Below are positions 1 to 8,550 of a stretch of DNA of 48,567 nucleotides, piece by piece (the stretch's first letter is position 1; the number at the start of each line of letters is the position of its first letter). The stretch covers positions 94-48,660 of the forward strand of contig NZ_JACKSH010000295.1 of NCBI RefSeq assembly GCF_025821625.1, read 5' to 3'. This DNA is from Mycolicibacterium pyrenivorans (GTDB taxonomy: Bacteria > Actinomycetota > Actinomycetes > Mycobacteriales > Mycobacteriaceae). A program made the position numbers and the translations under genes. The notes beneath the pieces are model-generated. The model was not told where the DNA came from. It worked only from the letters and a program-made list of their open reading frames with translations, and ran no database searches.

Positions 1-27
1 GTTCTTCGACGTGAAGGAACGGCAACG

Positions 28-1209
28 ATGGCGTATCCGGTGGCAGTGTCTCCTGCGGGAGGGAAGCGGACCTGGACCGTGCTTGGGGAGGACTTCGCAA
101 CGGTCCGTCCCGTCGAGGAGTGGATAGAAGCCCACCGGCACCTGTGGTCGCCGAACACGGTGCGCGGGTATGCGACGTCGTTGGCGCAGTGGTGGAGCTT
201 CCTGGAACAACGCGGACAATCCGATGGATGGCGCGATGTCGGTGTCCCCGCATTCACGGCGTTTCTGTCCTGGCAGCGCAATGGCCGCACAGTTGAGCAT
301 CGGCTGGCCGAGTCGGACCAGGCACCGACCGCTGCAACACTGGAAGTTCGCCTTGCAGCATTGATTTCGTTCTACCGCTGGCATCAGGCAGTATCCGGTG
401 TGGCGGTAGCAGGACAGCTACTTCGAGGAACTCCGCGACAGCGACCGGCCCGGGGCTTGCTGGCGCATCTGGATGCGCGGTCGGCCCCGGCGGCATCCTC
501 GCTGGTGCGGGTGCGCCGCGACCGACGCCGCGACAGACCGCCCTTGCTGCTGCCCGAGCAGATCCAGGCGGTCCTGGATGGCTGCGCGGTCTTCGATACC
601 GAGTCCGGTTCGTGGCAAGGAAACCTGCGGGACCGGTTCGTGTTCGCCCTGCTGGCCGAGACCGGGATGCGTCTCGGGGAGGCGCTGGGTCTGCGGATCG
701 GCGAGTTCGTGCTCGGCCGCGGCGATACCGCGTATGTGCAGATCGTGCCTCGCTCGGATAACCCCAACGGGGCGCGGGTGAAGATGATGCGACCGCGACG
801 AGTCTATGTTGGGGCTGACCTCGAGCGGCTGTTCGCCGATTATCTCACCGACATCGCCTGCCGGGCAGCCGAATCCGGGATCGGTCTGATGGACACATCG
901 CCGCTGCTGGTGAATGTGGCCAGACCACCGTTGTTGGCCGCATTGCGGGAGACGACGGTCCGGGAGAAAGTGGCCACGCTGCGTCGGCGGGGCATCGGAC
1001 CACTCGGGTGGACGCCGCACTGGTTCCGCCACACCCATGCCACCGCCTTGTTGCTCGCCGGGACGCCGGAATGGGTGGTCTCCCGGCGTCTTGGCCACGC
1101 TCATGTGCAGACCACCCTTGACCTCTACGGCTGGGTCCGCGACGACGAAGCCCTGCGAGCGGCAGCCAACTGGGCTTCCTACGCCAGCAGCTGGCGGGTG
1201 GCCGAATGA
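28..1209 (+). CDS. Tyrosine recombinase, first gene of a Tn554-like transposase trio (TnpA-like)
   Basis: A 393-residue phage-integrase-fold recombinase that should cut and rejoin DNA through a 3'-phosphotyrosine. The N-terminal half resembles a SAM-like core-binding domain. The catalytic domain shows Arg215 in TGMRLGEALG, His331 and Arg334 in HWFRHTH, His357 in LGHAHVQ and the nucleophile Tyr367 in DLYGWV, so the R-H-R-H-Y set is complete. GAAGGA lies a few bases before the ATG. The stop overlaps the next start in an ATGA, and a third small gene follows in the same way. Two tyrosine recombinases plus a small helper is the layout of Tn554-type elements (TnpA, TnpB, TnpC). The left end of the element is not visible. 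Family call is strong; the Tn554 assignment is inferred from the trio. Confidence 0.88.
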   Translation: MAYPVAVSPAGGKRTWTVLGEDFATVRPVEEWIEAHRHLWSPNTVRGYATSLAQWWSFLEQRGQSDGWRDVGVPAFTAFLSWQRNGRTVEHRLAESDQAPTAATLEVRLAALISFYRWHQAVSGVAVAGQLLRGTPRQRPARGLLAHLDARSAPAASSLVRVRRDRRRDRPPLLLPEQIQAVLDGCAVFDTESGSWQGNLRDRFVFALLAETGMRLGEALGLRIGEFVLGRGDTAYVQIVPRSDNPNGARVKMMRPRRVYVGADLERLFADYLTDIACRAAESGIGLMDTSPLLVNVARPPLLAALRETTVREKVATLRRRGIGPLGWTPHWFRHTHATALLLAGTPEWVVSRRLGHAHVQTTLDLYGWVRDDEALRAAANWASYASSWRVAE

Positions 1210-3380
1210 TCGACGAGCATAGCCACCTGCGGCTGCGCAGTGCCGACCACCTCGATCCGATCTGGCGGCTCTGGGAAGGGCTGCCAGCACAGTGGCGTGG
1301 CCCCGTGCTCGGGCCCGGTATCCAGAACTGGGCCTCGATCACCGAGAACGATTGGCCGCATCTGGACCTGAGCGGACTGCCCGTCCCGTTCGCCGCGGAG
1401 CTGGCGTGGATGGCGCACTGGCAGGCCAGTGATGGCACCCGCGTCTCGGTGTTGGCGATGGCGCAGTTGGCCAACATGATCCGGCGGGCCGTCGCCGAAG
1501 GCCGTGATTTCCCCTCATCGATCCGGGCGATGGATTACGACGCCGCCGCGGCGTTGCAGAGCTGGTTCTATCTCAGCAAGGGCAGGCGACTGCCCTCAGT
1601 CCGAGGCCGGGGCCGAGTGCACGCTCTATTCGGTTTTGCCCGACACGCGCTGATCGCCGCCTGCCACGACGGCCCGTGGTGGCAGCTGGACTTCTGGCAC
1701 CCGCGCTGCGATCCGCGGATCCCGCTGACCGATCGTGAACCGGTCTCCAATTACGGCTGCTCACCCGGAGACATCCAGCTTCCGTGGTTGCGGGCCGCGG
1801 TGAAGTGGCATCTGGGCACGATGCTCGAATCCGGGGCGCTGCGCTGGACCACGGTCAGCCAGGAACGCATGCGCAGCTTCCGCCGCTTCGACAACTGGCT
1901 AACCGCTTGCTTCGACGACCCGACTGACATCCTGGGTGACCCCACGACCGCGGTCGAGCAGGCGGAGGCATTCGCGCGGTGGACCGCCGTGGCCGCCAAC
2001 CGTGTCACCCGCCAATCCGACACCCGCCACCTGGGAAGAACCGTTCCGATCCGGGGAATCAACGACGACCTGCGAGCGGTAGCCGGCCTGTTGGATTTCA
2101 TCGCCGGCAATCCCGGGGAGGCTCGCAGCGTCCTCGGCGCCGAGCCGTGGCAACGAGTGAGCGCCGCACACGCGGCCAGCTGGTTCGGCCGGGTCACTCG
2201 GATACCGCATCAGCGCGGTTTCAACGATGCGAATTACATCGACGATCACGCGCTCGCTCAGATCACTGCGGCGCTGCCGTTGATCGGGCTGCCGCGCACC
2301 GAGCAGATGACCATCACCCGCGGCGACGGCACCACGCTGACCGCCAACGGACTCGACGACCCGCAAGCGATGCGGATGATCCTGCTGCAGATCCTTACCG
2401 GCCGGCGAGCCAGCGAAATCCGCACCTGCGACTTCGACTGCCTCTCCGCCGCCCCGAGAGTCACCGCAACTGGCGATGACGACGACCAAATGCTGACCAG
2501 GTTCCGCTACGCACAAAGCAAGATCGACGTCGCACCCGACACCATCCTTGTTGACCACGAGGTCACCGAAGTCATTGCCGAACAACACCGTTGGCTGCAA
2601 ACCCAGTATCCAGACTGCAGCAGGCGGTACCTGTTCGCGCGGCGCCTGGGCAACCGTCGCGGCGACAAACCCTATCCAGCAGGCACCTACAACTGGGTGC
2701 TGCGCACCCTCAGCGACCTCGTTCAGATCACCGACGCCAAGGGCCACGCCGTGCGGTTGAGCCACACCCACCGCTTCCGGCACACCCGGCTGACCCGACT
2801 GGCCGAACTCGGGCTACCGGTCCACGTCCTGCAGCGCTACGCCGGGCACGCCACGCCCACCATGACGATGCACTACATCGCCGCCCGCGATGAGCACGCC
2901 GAGCAGGCGTTCCTGGCCACCGCCAAGCTGCGCTCCGACGGCACCCGCATCCAACTCTGCAGCGACGACCACGACGGTCTGCACCTGTTCCGCCGCGCGG
3001 ACCGATTCCTGCCCAACGGGTGGTGCATGCTGCCACCGCTTCAATCCTGCGACAAAGGCAACGCCTGCCTGACCTGCTCAGTTTTCGTCACCGACCACAC
3101 CCACCACGACGTGCTACACCGCCAACTCCGCGAGACCACCACCCTGATCGACCGGGCCACAACAGAATTCGAGCAACGACACGGTCATTCCATGCCCGAC
3201 GACAACGTCTGGCTGATCCGCCGCCGCGCTGAACACCACGCGCTCACCAAGCTCCTGGCCGCTCTGGACGACGTGCCCGACTCCTCAGCCCACGGCGCGA
3301 CACCCCAGTGTCATCGACCCAGCGCTGGACCAGTCCCGCTGACTCTCGACCTCACCGCCCACCGCAGGAGCACTCCATGA
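1206..3380 (+). CDS. Large tyrosine recombinase, second gene of the trio (TnpB-like)
   Basis: A 724-residue recombinase with a long N-terminal region and a C-terminal integrase domain. Visible catalytic residues are Arg400/401 in LTGRRASEI, His522 and Arg525 in THRFRHTRL, His548 in YAGHATPT and the probable nucleophile Tyr557 in MHYIA. About 165 residues follow the tyrosine and include a Cys cluster (CDKGNACLTC), as is seen in large TnpB-type partners. It overlaps the upstream gene by four bases and the downstream gene by four, so the three are translationally coupled. It probably acts with its neighbours in a multi-recombinase integration complex. No disruption is visible. Confidence 0.87.
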   Translation: MIDEHSHLRLRSADHLDPIWRLWEGLPAQWRGPVLGPGIQNWASITENDWPHLDLSGLPVPFAAELAWMAHWQASDGTRVSVLAMAQLANMIRRAVAEGRDFPSSIRAMDYDAAAALQSWFYLSKGRRLPSVRGRGRVHALFGFARHALIAACHDGPWWQLDFWHPRCDPRIPLTDREPVSNYGCSPGDIQLPWLRAAVKWHLGTMLESGALRWTTVSQERMRSFRRFDNWLTACFDDPTDILGDPTTAVEQAEAFARWTAVAANRVTRQSDTRHLGRTVPIRGINDDLRAVAGLLDFIAGNPGEARSVLGAEPWQRVSAAHAASWFGRVTRIPHQRGFNDANYIDDHALAQITAALPLIGLPRTEQMTITRGDGTTLTANGLDDPQAMRMILLQILTGRRASEIRTCDFDCLSAAPRVTATGDDDDQMLTRFRYAQSKIDVAPDTILVDHEVTEVIAEQHRWLQTQYPDCSRRYLFARRLGNRRGDKPYPAGTYNWVLRTLSDLVQITDAKGHAVRLSHTHRFRHTRLTRLAELGLPVHVLQRYAGHATPTMTMHYIAARDEHAEQAFLATAKLRSDGTRIQLCSDDHDGLHLFRRADRFLPNGWCMLPPLQSCDKGNACLTCSVFVTDHTHHDVLHRQLRETTTLIDRATTEFEQRHGHSMPDDNVWLIRRRAEHHALTKLLAALDDVPDSSAHGATPQCHRPSAGPVPLTLDLTAHRRSTP

Positions 3381-3820
3381 CAGACTCCCGAGAACGCCGC
3401 ATCACCGCACTTACCGAAGCAGCGAAAGTCAAGTCGCAGAACAAAACCCGAGACGCCGAACAAGCCATCCGCCGACTGGTCAAACGCGGCGAGGCGATCA
3501 CTTTCCAAGCCGTGCAACGCGAAGCCGGCGTCTCCCACGCCTTCCTCTACAACCATCCCGAACTGCGCAAACGAATCGAGCATCTGCGCGGCACCCGCCG
3601 CAAAGCCGCCGCCGACCAACCCATCGACACCGACAGCACGCTCGTCATCACGCTGACCCGCCAGATCGCCGACCTCAAGAAACAGCACCGCCAGCAACTG
3701 CAAGCACTCCGCGACGCCCTCGAGCGAGCACACGGCGAGAACCTCGATCTACGACGCGAACTGGCCCGCCGCGGCATCCACCCCTTACCCAACGTCGCAT
3801 CAATCGCAACAACGTCCTGA
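3377..3820 (+). CDS. TnpC-like helper protein of the recombinase trio (DUF6262-like)
   Basis: A 147-residue basic protein, MTDSRERR at the start, with a segment that looks like a helix-turn-helix (ITFQAVQREAGVSHAFLYNHPELR, about residues 41-64) and a coiled-coil-like C-terminal half rich in Gln, Arg and Leu. I chose the ATG at 3377: it overlaps the tnpB stop in an ATGA and has CAGGAG just upstream, while the longer open frame from 3308 has no reason to be used. Small proteins of this kind accompany the two large recombinases in Tn554-type elements and influence orientation and frequency of transposition. The last 51 bases are part of a 94-bp tandem duplication. Confidence 0.78.
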   Translation: MTDSRERRITALTEAAKVKSQNKTRDAEQAIRRLVKRGEAITFQAVQREAGVSHAFLYNHPELRKRIEHLRGTRRKAAADQPIDTDSTLVITLTRQIADLKKQHRQQLQALRDALERAHGENLDLRRELARRGIHPLPNVASIATTS

Positions 3821-3958
3821 ACAGGAAGAACGCGGCATTCTCATTCTCGAACCCGCGATAACACGCGGCATCCACCCCTTACCCAACGTCGCATCAATCG
3901 CAACAACGTCCTGAACAGGAAGAACGCGGCATTCTCATTCTCGAACCCGCGATAACAC
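3770..3958. repeat. 94-bp tandem duplication at the right end of the recombinase trio
   Basis: The stretch 3770-3863 is followed immediately by an apparently identical copy at 3864-3957, and both continue into one further shared C. The unit includes the last 51 bases of the tnpC-like gene, its stop codon and 43 bases downstream ending in CGCGATAACAC. The second copy abuts the point where istB homology begins, so the repeat marks the right boundary of the Tn554-like element. It could be replication slippage, or a footprint of tandem insertion or excision. Confidence 0.9.
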
Positions 3959-4310
3959 CCGGCCCGAGGATGATTGCGGACTGTCCGGCGTCGAGGAATC
4001 GTAGCGAGGTCAGGTCGCCGAGCAGGGTGCGGTCATAGCGCAGGTCCTGTTGTGCGGTCCAGGAGTCGAAGCGCATGCCTGGGTCGAGTCCGGCTTTGGC
4101 CGCCCGTAGGGCGGCTGATCGGGATTCGCGTCGGGATACCTCGTCGGCGAGCAGTGTTTCGAGGAATCCGATGTGGCTGAGTTTGTGCTGGCGGGCCAGT
4201 GCGGCCCGTTCGGGCAGAGTGTCGGCCAGGGCGCCGAGTTTGAGCGCTTTGAGCAGTCGGAGCAGGTCGGCGCCGACCGGGTCTGCGGCCACGCGGTTGG
4301 TAGTGGTCAT
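3959..4310 (-). pseudogene. istB: IstB ATPase fragment of an IS21-family element, truncated before the Walker A motif
   Basis: Read on the minus strand from ATG at 4310, about 117 codons match the N-terminal half of IstB transposition helper ATPases: the helical LLKALKLGALADTLPERAALA region, then FLETLLADEVSRRE, and finally the strand leading to the P-loop. Homology stops at ILGP, exactly where GVGKTH should follow. The open frame then runs into the 94-bp repeat and out. The ATG overlaps the istA stop by four bases, the normal istA-istB coupling. Without Walker A and B it cannot act as the ATPase, so this IS21 copy is probably not autonomous. Confidence 0.85.
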
Positions 4311-5935
4311 ATCAGCAGATCCCCTCGGAGTCCGGTATTGGCGATGACGGTCAATGACGTTGCGGTGGTACTGAATTCAGATGGATCACGCGAGAACCGG
4401 GTAGCGGTTTGGCCGACGGCCAGTGGCAGTACCGGGGTCGCGTTCTCCGTGGCACGCTCGAGCATCGAGGCGATCTTGTTGACCGAGACGACATCGAGAT
4501 CCAGTGCCACCGAACAGGCCTGCTCGACGCGTTGCGCGCCGTATCGGCGCACCAGGCCCTGCAGGCGATAGACGGTGCGCATCCGCGTCCACGGCAGCGG
4601 ATCGTCGAGGATGCGTTCGGCGTAGATCCCGACGTTGGGGCCATAGGCGGCGCAGGTGGCGATCAGTGTCGTCAAGTCCCGCAACGCGTAACCGACTTTG
4701 TGTTCGGGTAGATCGGCGCGGTCGGTACTGCGGCCACCCGCAGGCTGACGGGGGTGGACTTTGACCAGCACACCACGGTGATAGAACTTCACCAGCTCGC
4801 AGTCAGCACGTACGTCGACGGTGGTGCCGATCCACTGCTCGGGAAGCGAGTAGAGGGCTTTGGCGACTTCGGCGTGGAAATCGCGGTGCACCTTGACCGC
4901 TTTGAACACCGGCACGTCGTAGGCGCCCGGCACCGCCAGCAGCAGCGGTTGCTCCTCGGTGGTGAACACCTCCACCGGCCGTGCACAGGTGCTGCCGTGG
5001 ATACGGGTCCCGGCAGTACGAAGACACCACACGGTGACAGCCTGCTGCGCCTGCTCAATACTGGTGAATGTTTCACCGTCCCAGAAGTTTCGGCGGACGT
5101 ACTGCACCGCACGCTCCACTCGCGGTTTGTCCTTCGGGGAGCGCACCCGAGCCGGGTCGGTGAGGAATCCGACATGGCCGGCGTAGTCGAGCCACCCCTG
5201 AGTGAAGCGCGGATTGACCGCATCAGCGGCGGCGATCACCGGCTTGAGGTTGTCCGGGATCAGCACCGCGAACACCCCGCCGAAGAACTCCCACGCCGCC
5301 TGGCAGCCGGCGATCACCGCCGCCAGAGTCTGCGAATACGACAGCCACACGAACATGTGTCGGCTGTAGGCGGCGGTGAAGATCAACGCGTGCACCTTGC
5401 GGCGCCGCCCATCATCGGCGTCGGTGAGCATCCCGAGGTAGCCGAAATCGATCTGGCATTCCACACCGGGATCCCCATCGGCGACCCGCACCGTGGTGTC
5501 CTTGCGGCCGAAACCGCAACGCTCACCGGCGAATCGGTTCAACGTCCGATATGGCACCACGCACCCCTGACGGGCCAGCAGCGTCTCGATCTTGGTGATC
5601 GTCAACGGACGCCGCTCACCATCGCCGGCCACCCACGCGGTGATCTGGTCCTCGAAGCCCAGCAGCTGTTCCCACGCTGCGCCGTGGCCATCCGGGCGCA
5701 CCGGGCGCACCGCGTCGGCGACCGCCCCGATCAACCCGTCATCGACGGCCTCAACGCCGTCGCTACGGTGCAGACCAGCCGCTTGCGCGGCCTCGACGTA
5801 GCGGCGCACCGTTTTGCGGTCCACGCCGCAATGCGCGGCGATCGTGCGGTAACCCGGTGCCGGTAGCCCGGCGACCCCCAGCCACACCCGCAACACTTCC
5901 CTGATCTCGTTCACACTGACCTCCCGAAAAGCCAT
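4307..5935 (-). CDS. istA: IS21-family transposase IstA
   Basis: A 542-residue DDE transposase. The N-terminus carries a helix-turn-helix (YRTIAAHCGVDRKTVRRYVEAA). The catalytic core shows Asp in VECQIDFGYLG, Asp in LIPDNLKPVI and Glu in PKDKPRVERAVQY, which is the D-D-E triad of IS21 transposases. A downstream SH3-like region ends the protein. I chose the internal ATG (MAFREVSVNEI), where family similarity begins, over the upstream GTG. The istB start overlaps the stop. The gene itself looks intact although istB is truncated. Confidence 0.9.
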   Translation of the reverse strand: MAFREVSVNEIREVLRVWLGVAGLPAPGYRTIAAHCGVDRKTVRRYVEAAQAAGLHRSDGVEAVDDGLIGAVADAVRPVRPDGHGAAWEQLLGFEDQITAWVAGDGERRPLTITKIETLLARQGCVVPYRTLNRFAGERCGFGRKDTTVRVADGDPGVECQIDFGYLGMLTDADDGRRRKVHALIFTAAYSRHMFVWLSYSQTLAAVIAGCQAAWEFFGGVFAVLIPDNLKPVIAAADAVNPRFTQGWLDYAGHVGFLTDPARVRSPKDKPRVERAVQYVRRNFWDGETFTSIEQAQQAVTVWCLRTAGTRIHGSTCARPVEVFTTEEQPLLLAVPGAYDVPVFKAVKVHRDFHAEVAKALYSLPEQWIGTTVDVRADCELVKFYHRGVLVKVHPRQPAGGRSTDRADLPEHKVGYALRDLTTLIATCAAYGPNVGIYAERILDDPLPWTRMRTVYRLQGLVRRYGAQRVEQACSVALDLDVVSVNKIASMLERATENATPVLPLAVGQTATRFSRDPSEFSTTATSLTVIANTGLRGDLLI

Positions 5936-6011
5936 GCCCGCCGCCTCCGTGACTTGGACCGTCACGGCGATCAAACGAACAGATGAAGGGACCACCGACG
6001 CGACGCGCCGG

Positions 6012-6094
6012 TGGTCCCATAACTGGCAATCCAGGTGGTCCCATCACCCTGGCAAAATCAGCTCACACTGGTCCCATCCTCCTGGCAGACGACA
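6012..6094. repeat. IS21 terminal repeats (three copies), probable element end near 6094
   Basis: Three related units, TGGTCCCAT followed by 2-6 variable bases and CTGGCA, lie at 6012-6028, 6036-6054 and 6069-6087. Multiple transposase-binding repeats inside the terminus are typical of IS21 elements. The outer end reads TGTCGTCTGCCAGG inward from 6094, and beyond it IS3 orfB homology resumes. This suggests that the IS21 element inserted into an IS3 element here. The opposite terminus is missing. Confidence 0.7.
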
Positions 6095-6496
6095 ATCGGA
6101 TCGGCGCGCCAGCGGTAGTAGGGCTGGCGGGCGAGCTTAAGCACCCGGCACGTCACTGCCACGGGGATCCCGTCGGCGGCGAGCTCACTTACGAGCGGGT
6201 AGATCCTTTTCCCGGCAGGTTGGCCTGCGATAGATAGGCCGCAGCTCGACGCAGGACTCGTTCTCCTGCTCCAACAACCGATTCCGGCGACGAAGCTCTC
6301 GCAGCTCAGCCGAGCCACTCGTGCTCTTGCCAGGCTTGGCGCCCTCGTCGATATCTGCTTGGCGCATCCACTTGTGCAGCGTCATCGGGTGCACTCCGAA
6401 ATCGGTGGCGATCTGCTCGATCGTCACGCCGTCGTCGCGGTTTCGAGCGACCCGCACGACGTCGTCGCGAAACTCCTGGGGGTAGGGCCTGGGCAC
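6095..6496 (-). pseudogene. IS3-family transposase remnant (orfA frameshifted, orfB cut off)
   Basis: From a GTG at 6496, the minus strand encodes an IS3 OrfA start (VPRPYPQEFRDDVVRVA, HTH DGVTIEQIATDFGVHPMTLHKWM) and the leucine-zipper region NRLLEQENE. There a base appears to be missing, so the frame slips. The expected AAYLSQANLPGK and the OrfB start RIYPLVSELAADGIPVAVTCRVL are found in another frame. OrfB ends at the IS21 border at 6094 after QPYYRWRADP. It is clearly non-functional. Confidence 0.75.
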
Positions 6497-7020
6497 AAGG
6501 ACATCCTTCCAGCTCACCCACCCAGGGCAAGCCAACTCAGATGTCACCTATTCGTGCAGCAGACCCGTCGATCGTGCCGGTATCCATTGAGATGTGGCGG
6601 GTTCGGCACGGACGGCTGCAATGCACCGGCAAGAACGCCGCGAGGGCGATCGCTGCGCGGTGGAATGTCGATAACTTTGCGGTCTGGCCTATTGCTTCTG
6701 GGCTTGGGCAGGCACATGCTTCAGAAGACATCACAAGCTGGGTGGAGTTGCTTAGGTGTGGCACCGGTAGAGCGCTTCTCGATCCCTACGGCCGGTTGGC
6801 CGTTGGTGGAAGCCCTTCGGCCTAAATCGGCGTGGCGTCGGCGACGCATGGGCGTGCTGCGCGATTCTTTTGTTGCCACTTGGCTGTTCAGGGAAGCACC
6901 GGGTCGGCCGGGACGCGGGATTGCATTGCACGGGCCTACTTGTGGATGTCCGACGTGACTGGCGGTGTCGAGGTCGATTTGGCCACGGCTGTGATCGAGC
7001 ACCTGGCGTGTTCCCCGTGA
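6497..7020. other. Stretch with no recognisable gene between IS remnants
   Basis: About 520 bases without a frame I can assign. Open frames exist (for example 6541-6825 on the plus strand), but their products match nothing I recognise and their composition is irregular. The position between IS3-type scraps suggests degenerate transposon DNA. Confidence 0.5.
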
Positions 7021-7074
7021 ATGAGACCGGCGGGTTTTAGAGTCCTGTGGCCCGATGTCGGGCTGGAAGGGACG

Positions 7075-7188
7075 ATGAAACACATGGCTGGTCGGAAGCG
7101 GCATTCCGCGGAGGACATCGTGCGCAAACTGCGCCGCGCCGATGAGTTGGCTGCCGAGGGCCGGACCGGCGAGGAGATCGCCGCTGGG
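7075..7188 (+). pseudogene. IS3-type OrfA N-terminal scrap
   Basis: Codons from ATG 7075 or 7084 read MAGRKRHSAEDIVRK and LRRADELAAEGRTGEEIAA, the start of an IS3-group OrfA helix-turn-helix protein. Similarity stops near 7188, where a different transposon sequence begins. About 35 codons of the usual 90-100 remain. The bases upstream (TGAATGAGACCGGCGG near 7018) look like a left IS end. Confidence 0.6.
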
Positions 7189-7189
7189 T

Positions 7190-7297
7190 CCGCCTCTGCG
7201 GATGCGCAATGCCCTCATGCATCTGCTGTGGAAACAGGATCGTGGTCGACCTCGCAACACCGCTGCGCCCTCGAGTGTCTTAGAGGTACGACGATGA
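7190..7297 (+). pseudogene. C-terminal tail of a TniA-like transposase (tentative)
   Basis: In the frame ending with TGA at 7295-7297, the stretch reads RNALMHLLWKQDRGRPRN and ends SSVLEVRR. The stop overlaps the ATG of the following TniB-like gene (ATGA), the coupling expected between tniA and tniB. Only about 30 codons remain; the 5' part was lost at the junction with the IS3 scrap. The assignment rests mainly on position. Confidence 0.35.
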
Positions 7298-7863
7298 CGA
7301 ATGCCGCTGGCACGCCCAAATGGGCACTGATGACCGCCGCATGCCAATCCGTGCTGGAGCAACTCGAAGACTTCGTGGCCTGCAACTGCCAGACCGGTGA
7401 GGACACCAAACCGATGATCGCACTCAGCGGACTGCCCGGGCTGGGCAAAAGCACCGTCTCGCGGGTGTTCGGCAAACGCCTGCACCGCAGACATATCGAG
7501 CGTTACGGGACAACAACACGCGCCGGAGATGAACGGTGGCCGGTGTGCCGGATCGGTATGACTGCCTCCACCGGCACGCGCGAATTCAACGCGGCATTAT
7601 GCGACTTCTACGCCCACCCAGGAGGGCAGCGGGCGAGCGCACAACAACTGCTGCGGTTCGCTCTTGACGATGTGTCCTCCTGTGAGACACGGCTGCTCAT
7701 CATCGACGACCTGCACTTCTTGCGCGGCCGCCAGGAACGCATGACCGATGTGAGTAACCAGTTCAAATACATCGCCAACGAGTTTCCCCTGACCGTGCTG
7801 CTCATCGGTATCGGACTGCATGAGCACAACACAACGCGCTACTCGATGACTGCAACGCATTAG
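7294..7863 (+). pseudogene. TniB-like AAA ATPase, 3'-truncated
   Basis: About 189 codons from ATG 7294. Walker A is visible as SGLPGLGKST and Walker B as RLLIIDDLHFL, followed by the NQFKYIANEFPLTVLLIGIG strand typical of TniB/TnsC-type transposition ATPases. These proteins select targets for Tn5053/Tn402-like transposases. The frame ends soon after with an unrelated tail (HEHNTTRYSMTATH), well short of the usual length, so the C-terminal domain is lost. No TniQ or resolvase is nearby. Confidence 0.6.
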
Positions 7864-7865
7864 CG

Positions 7866-8156
7866 ATGGCCGACTCGCATGCGTGGTCTACAAGTCAGTT
7901 CATCTTGGTCGGCAATAAGAAAGACGTGCGAGACGCTGCGGCAAAGCTCGCCGAGTACTCCGACTGCTCGGATCTCCTTCCGAGCAGATCGAGCAGCATC
8001 CGTGCGTGCGCGTGCGTAGCGCTCAAAACCATAGGCGACCTGATCCCAGATACCGAAGTCGTGAGAATCGCGACGAAACTTTGCGACGTCTTTCTGGCAA
8101 GTACCCGCACAGGCAACGAGGATGACAACGACGCGATCGCCGCGCTAGGACGTGCG
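7866..8156 (+). other. Unidentified coding-like fragment
   Basis: An open frame of about 95 codons between two transposon remnants. The product is helical in character (VRDAAAKLAEYSDCSDLL, then VALKTIGDLIPDTEVVRIATKL) and looks like part of an alpha-helical repeat protein. I do not recognise a family. The frame runs into the IS3 orfB scrap at about 8157. It is probably a displaced gene fragment. Confidence 0.25.
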
Positions 8157-8415
8157 GGTTCCTCAAGCTCGCCCGCCAGCCCTACTACCGCTGGCTGGCC
8201 CATCCCATCACCGAGGCCTACCGCGCCAACGCCCTAGTGTTCTCCAACAGGATCGTCAGATACAGCATCGACTCCCGGATGAAAGGTGAGCGGTACCCGA
8301 ACTCAGGGTCGTCCTTGTCCGCGTCGAACAGAAGTCCCGGCTGGCCACCATGGCACTGCACAGCGCGGTGGTCCGACGCGGGGATGTCGCCATCTTGTCA
8401 ACGTTGAACTGGCCC
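8157..8415 (+). pseudogene. IS3-family OrfB remnant, internally rearranged
   Basis: Plus-strand fragments of an IS3 OrfB transposase lie in broken order and frames: LKLARQPYYRWLAHP and EAYRANAL (8160-8235), then NRIVRYSIDSRMK (about 8248-8282), a short foreign insert, and SRLATMALHSAVVRRGDVA (about 8333-8390). The spacing between blocks is far shorter than in an intact transposase, so most of the catalytic domain is deleted. The first block resembles the piece at 6095-6180, consistent with a related element. Confidence 0.6.
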
Positions 8416-8550
8416 GGGCTAACGGCGTTCTCGACAGCGCACGATAGACGTTGTGGCGAGGTCATAGGGTTGCCCAAATCTTCCATGCCTACCCCACATA
8501 TGCAGCAGCGCGCGTGCATCGCGGTTCTCAACGCCGCGGACGACGTCGGC

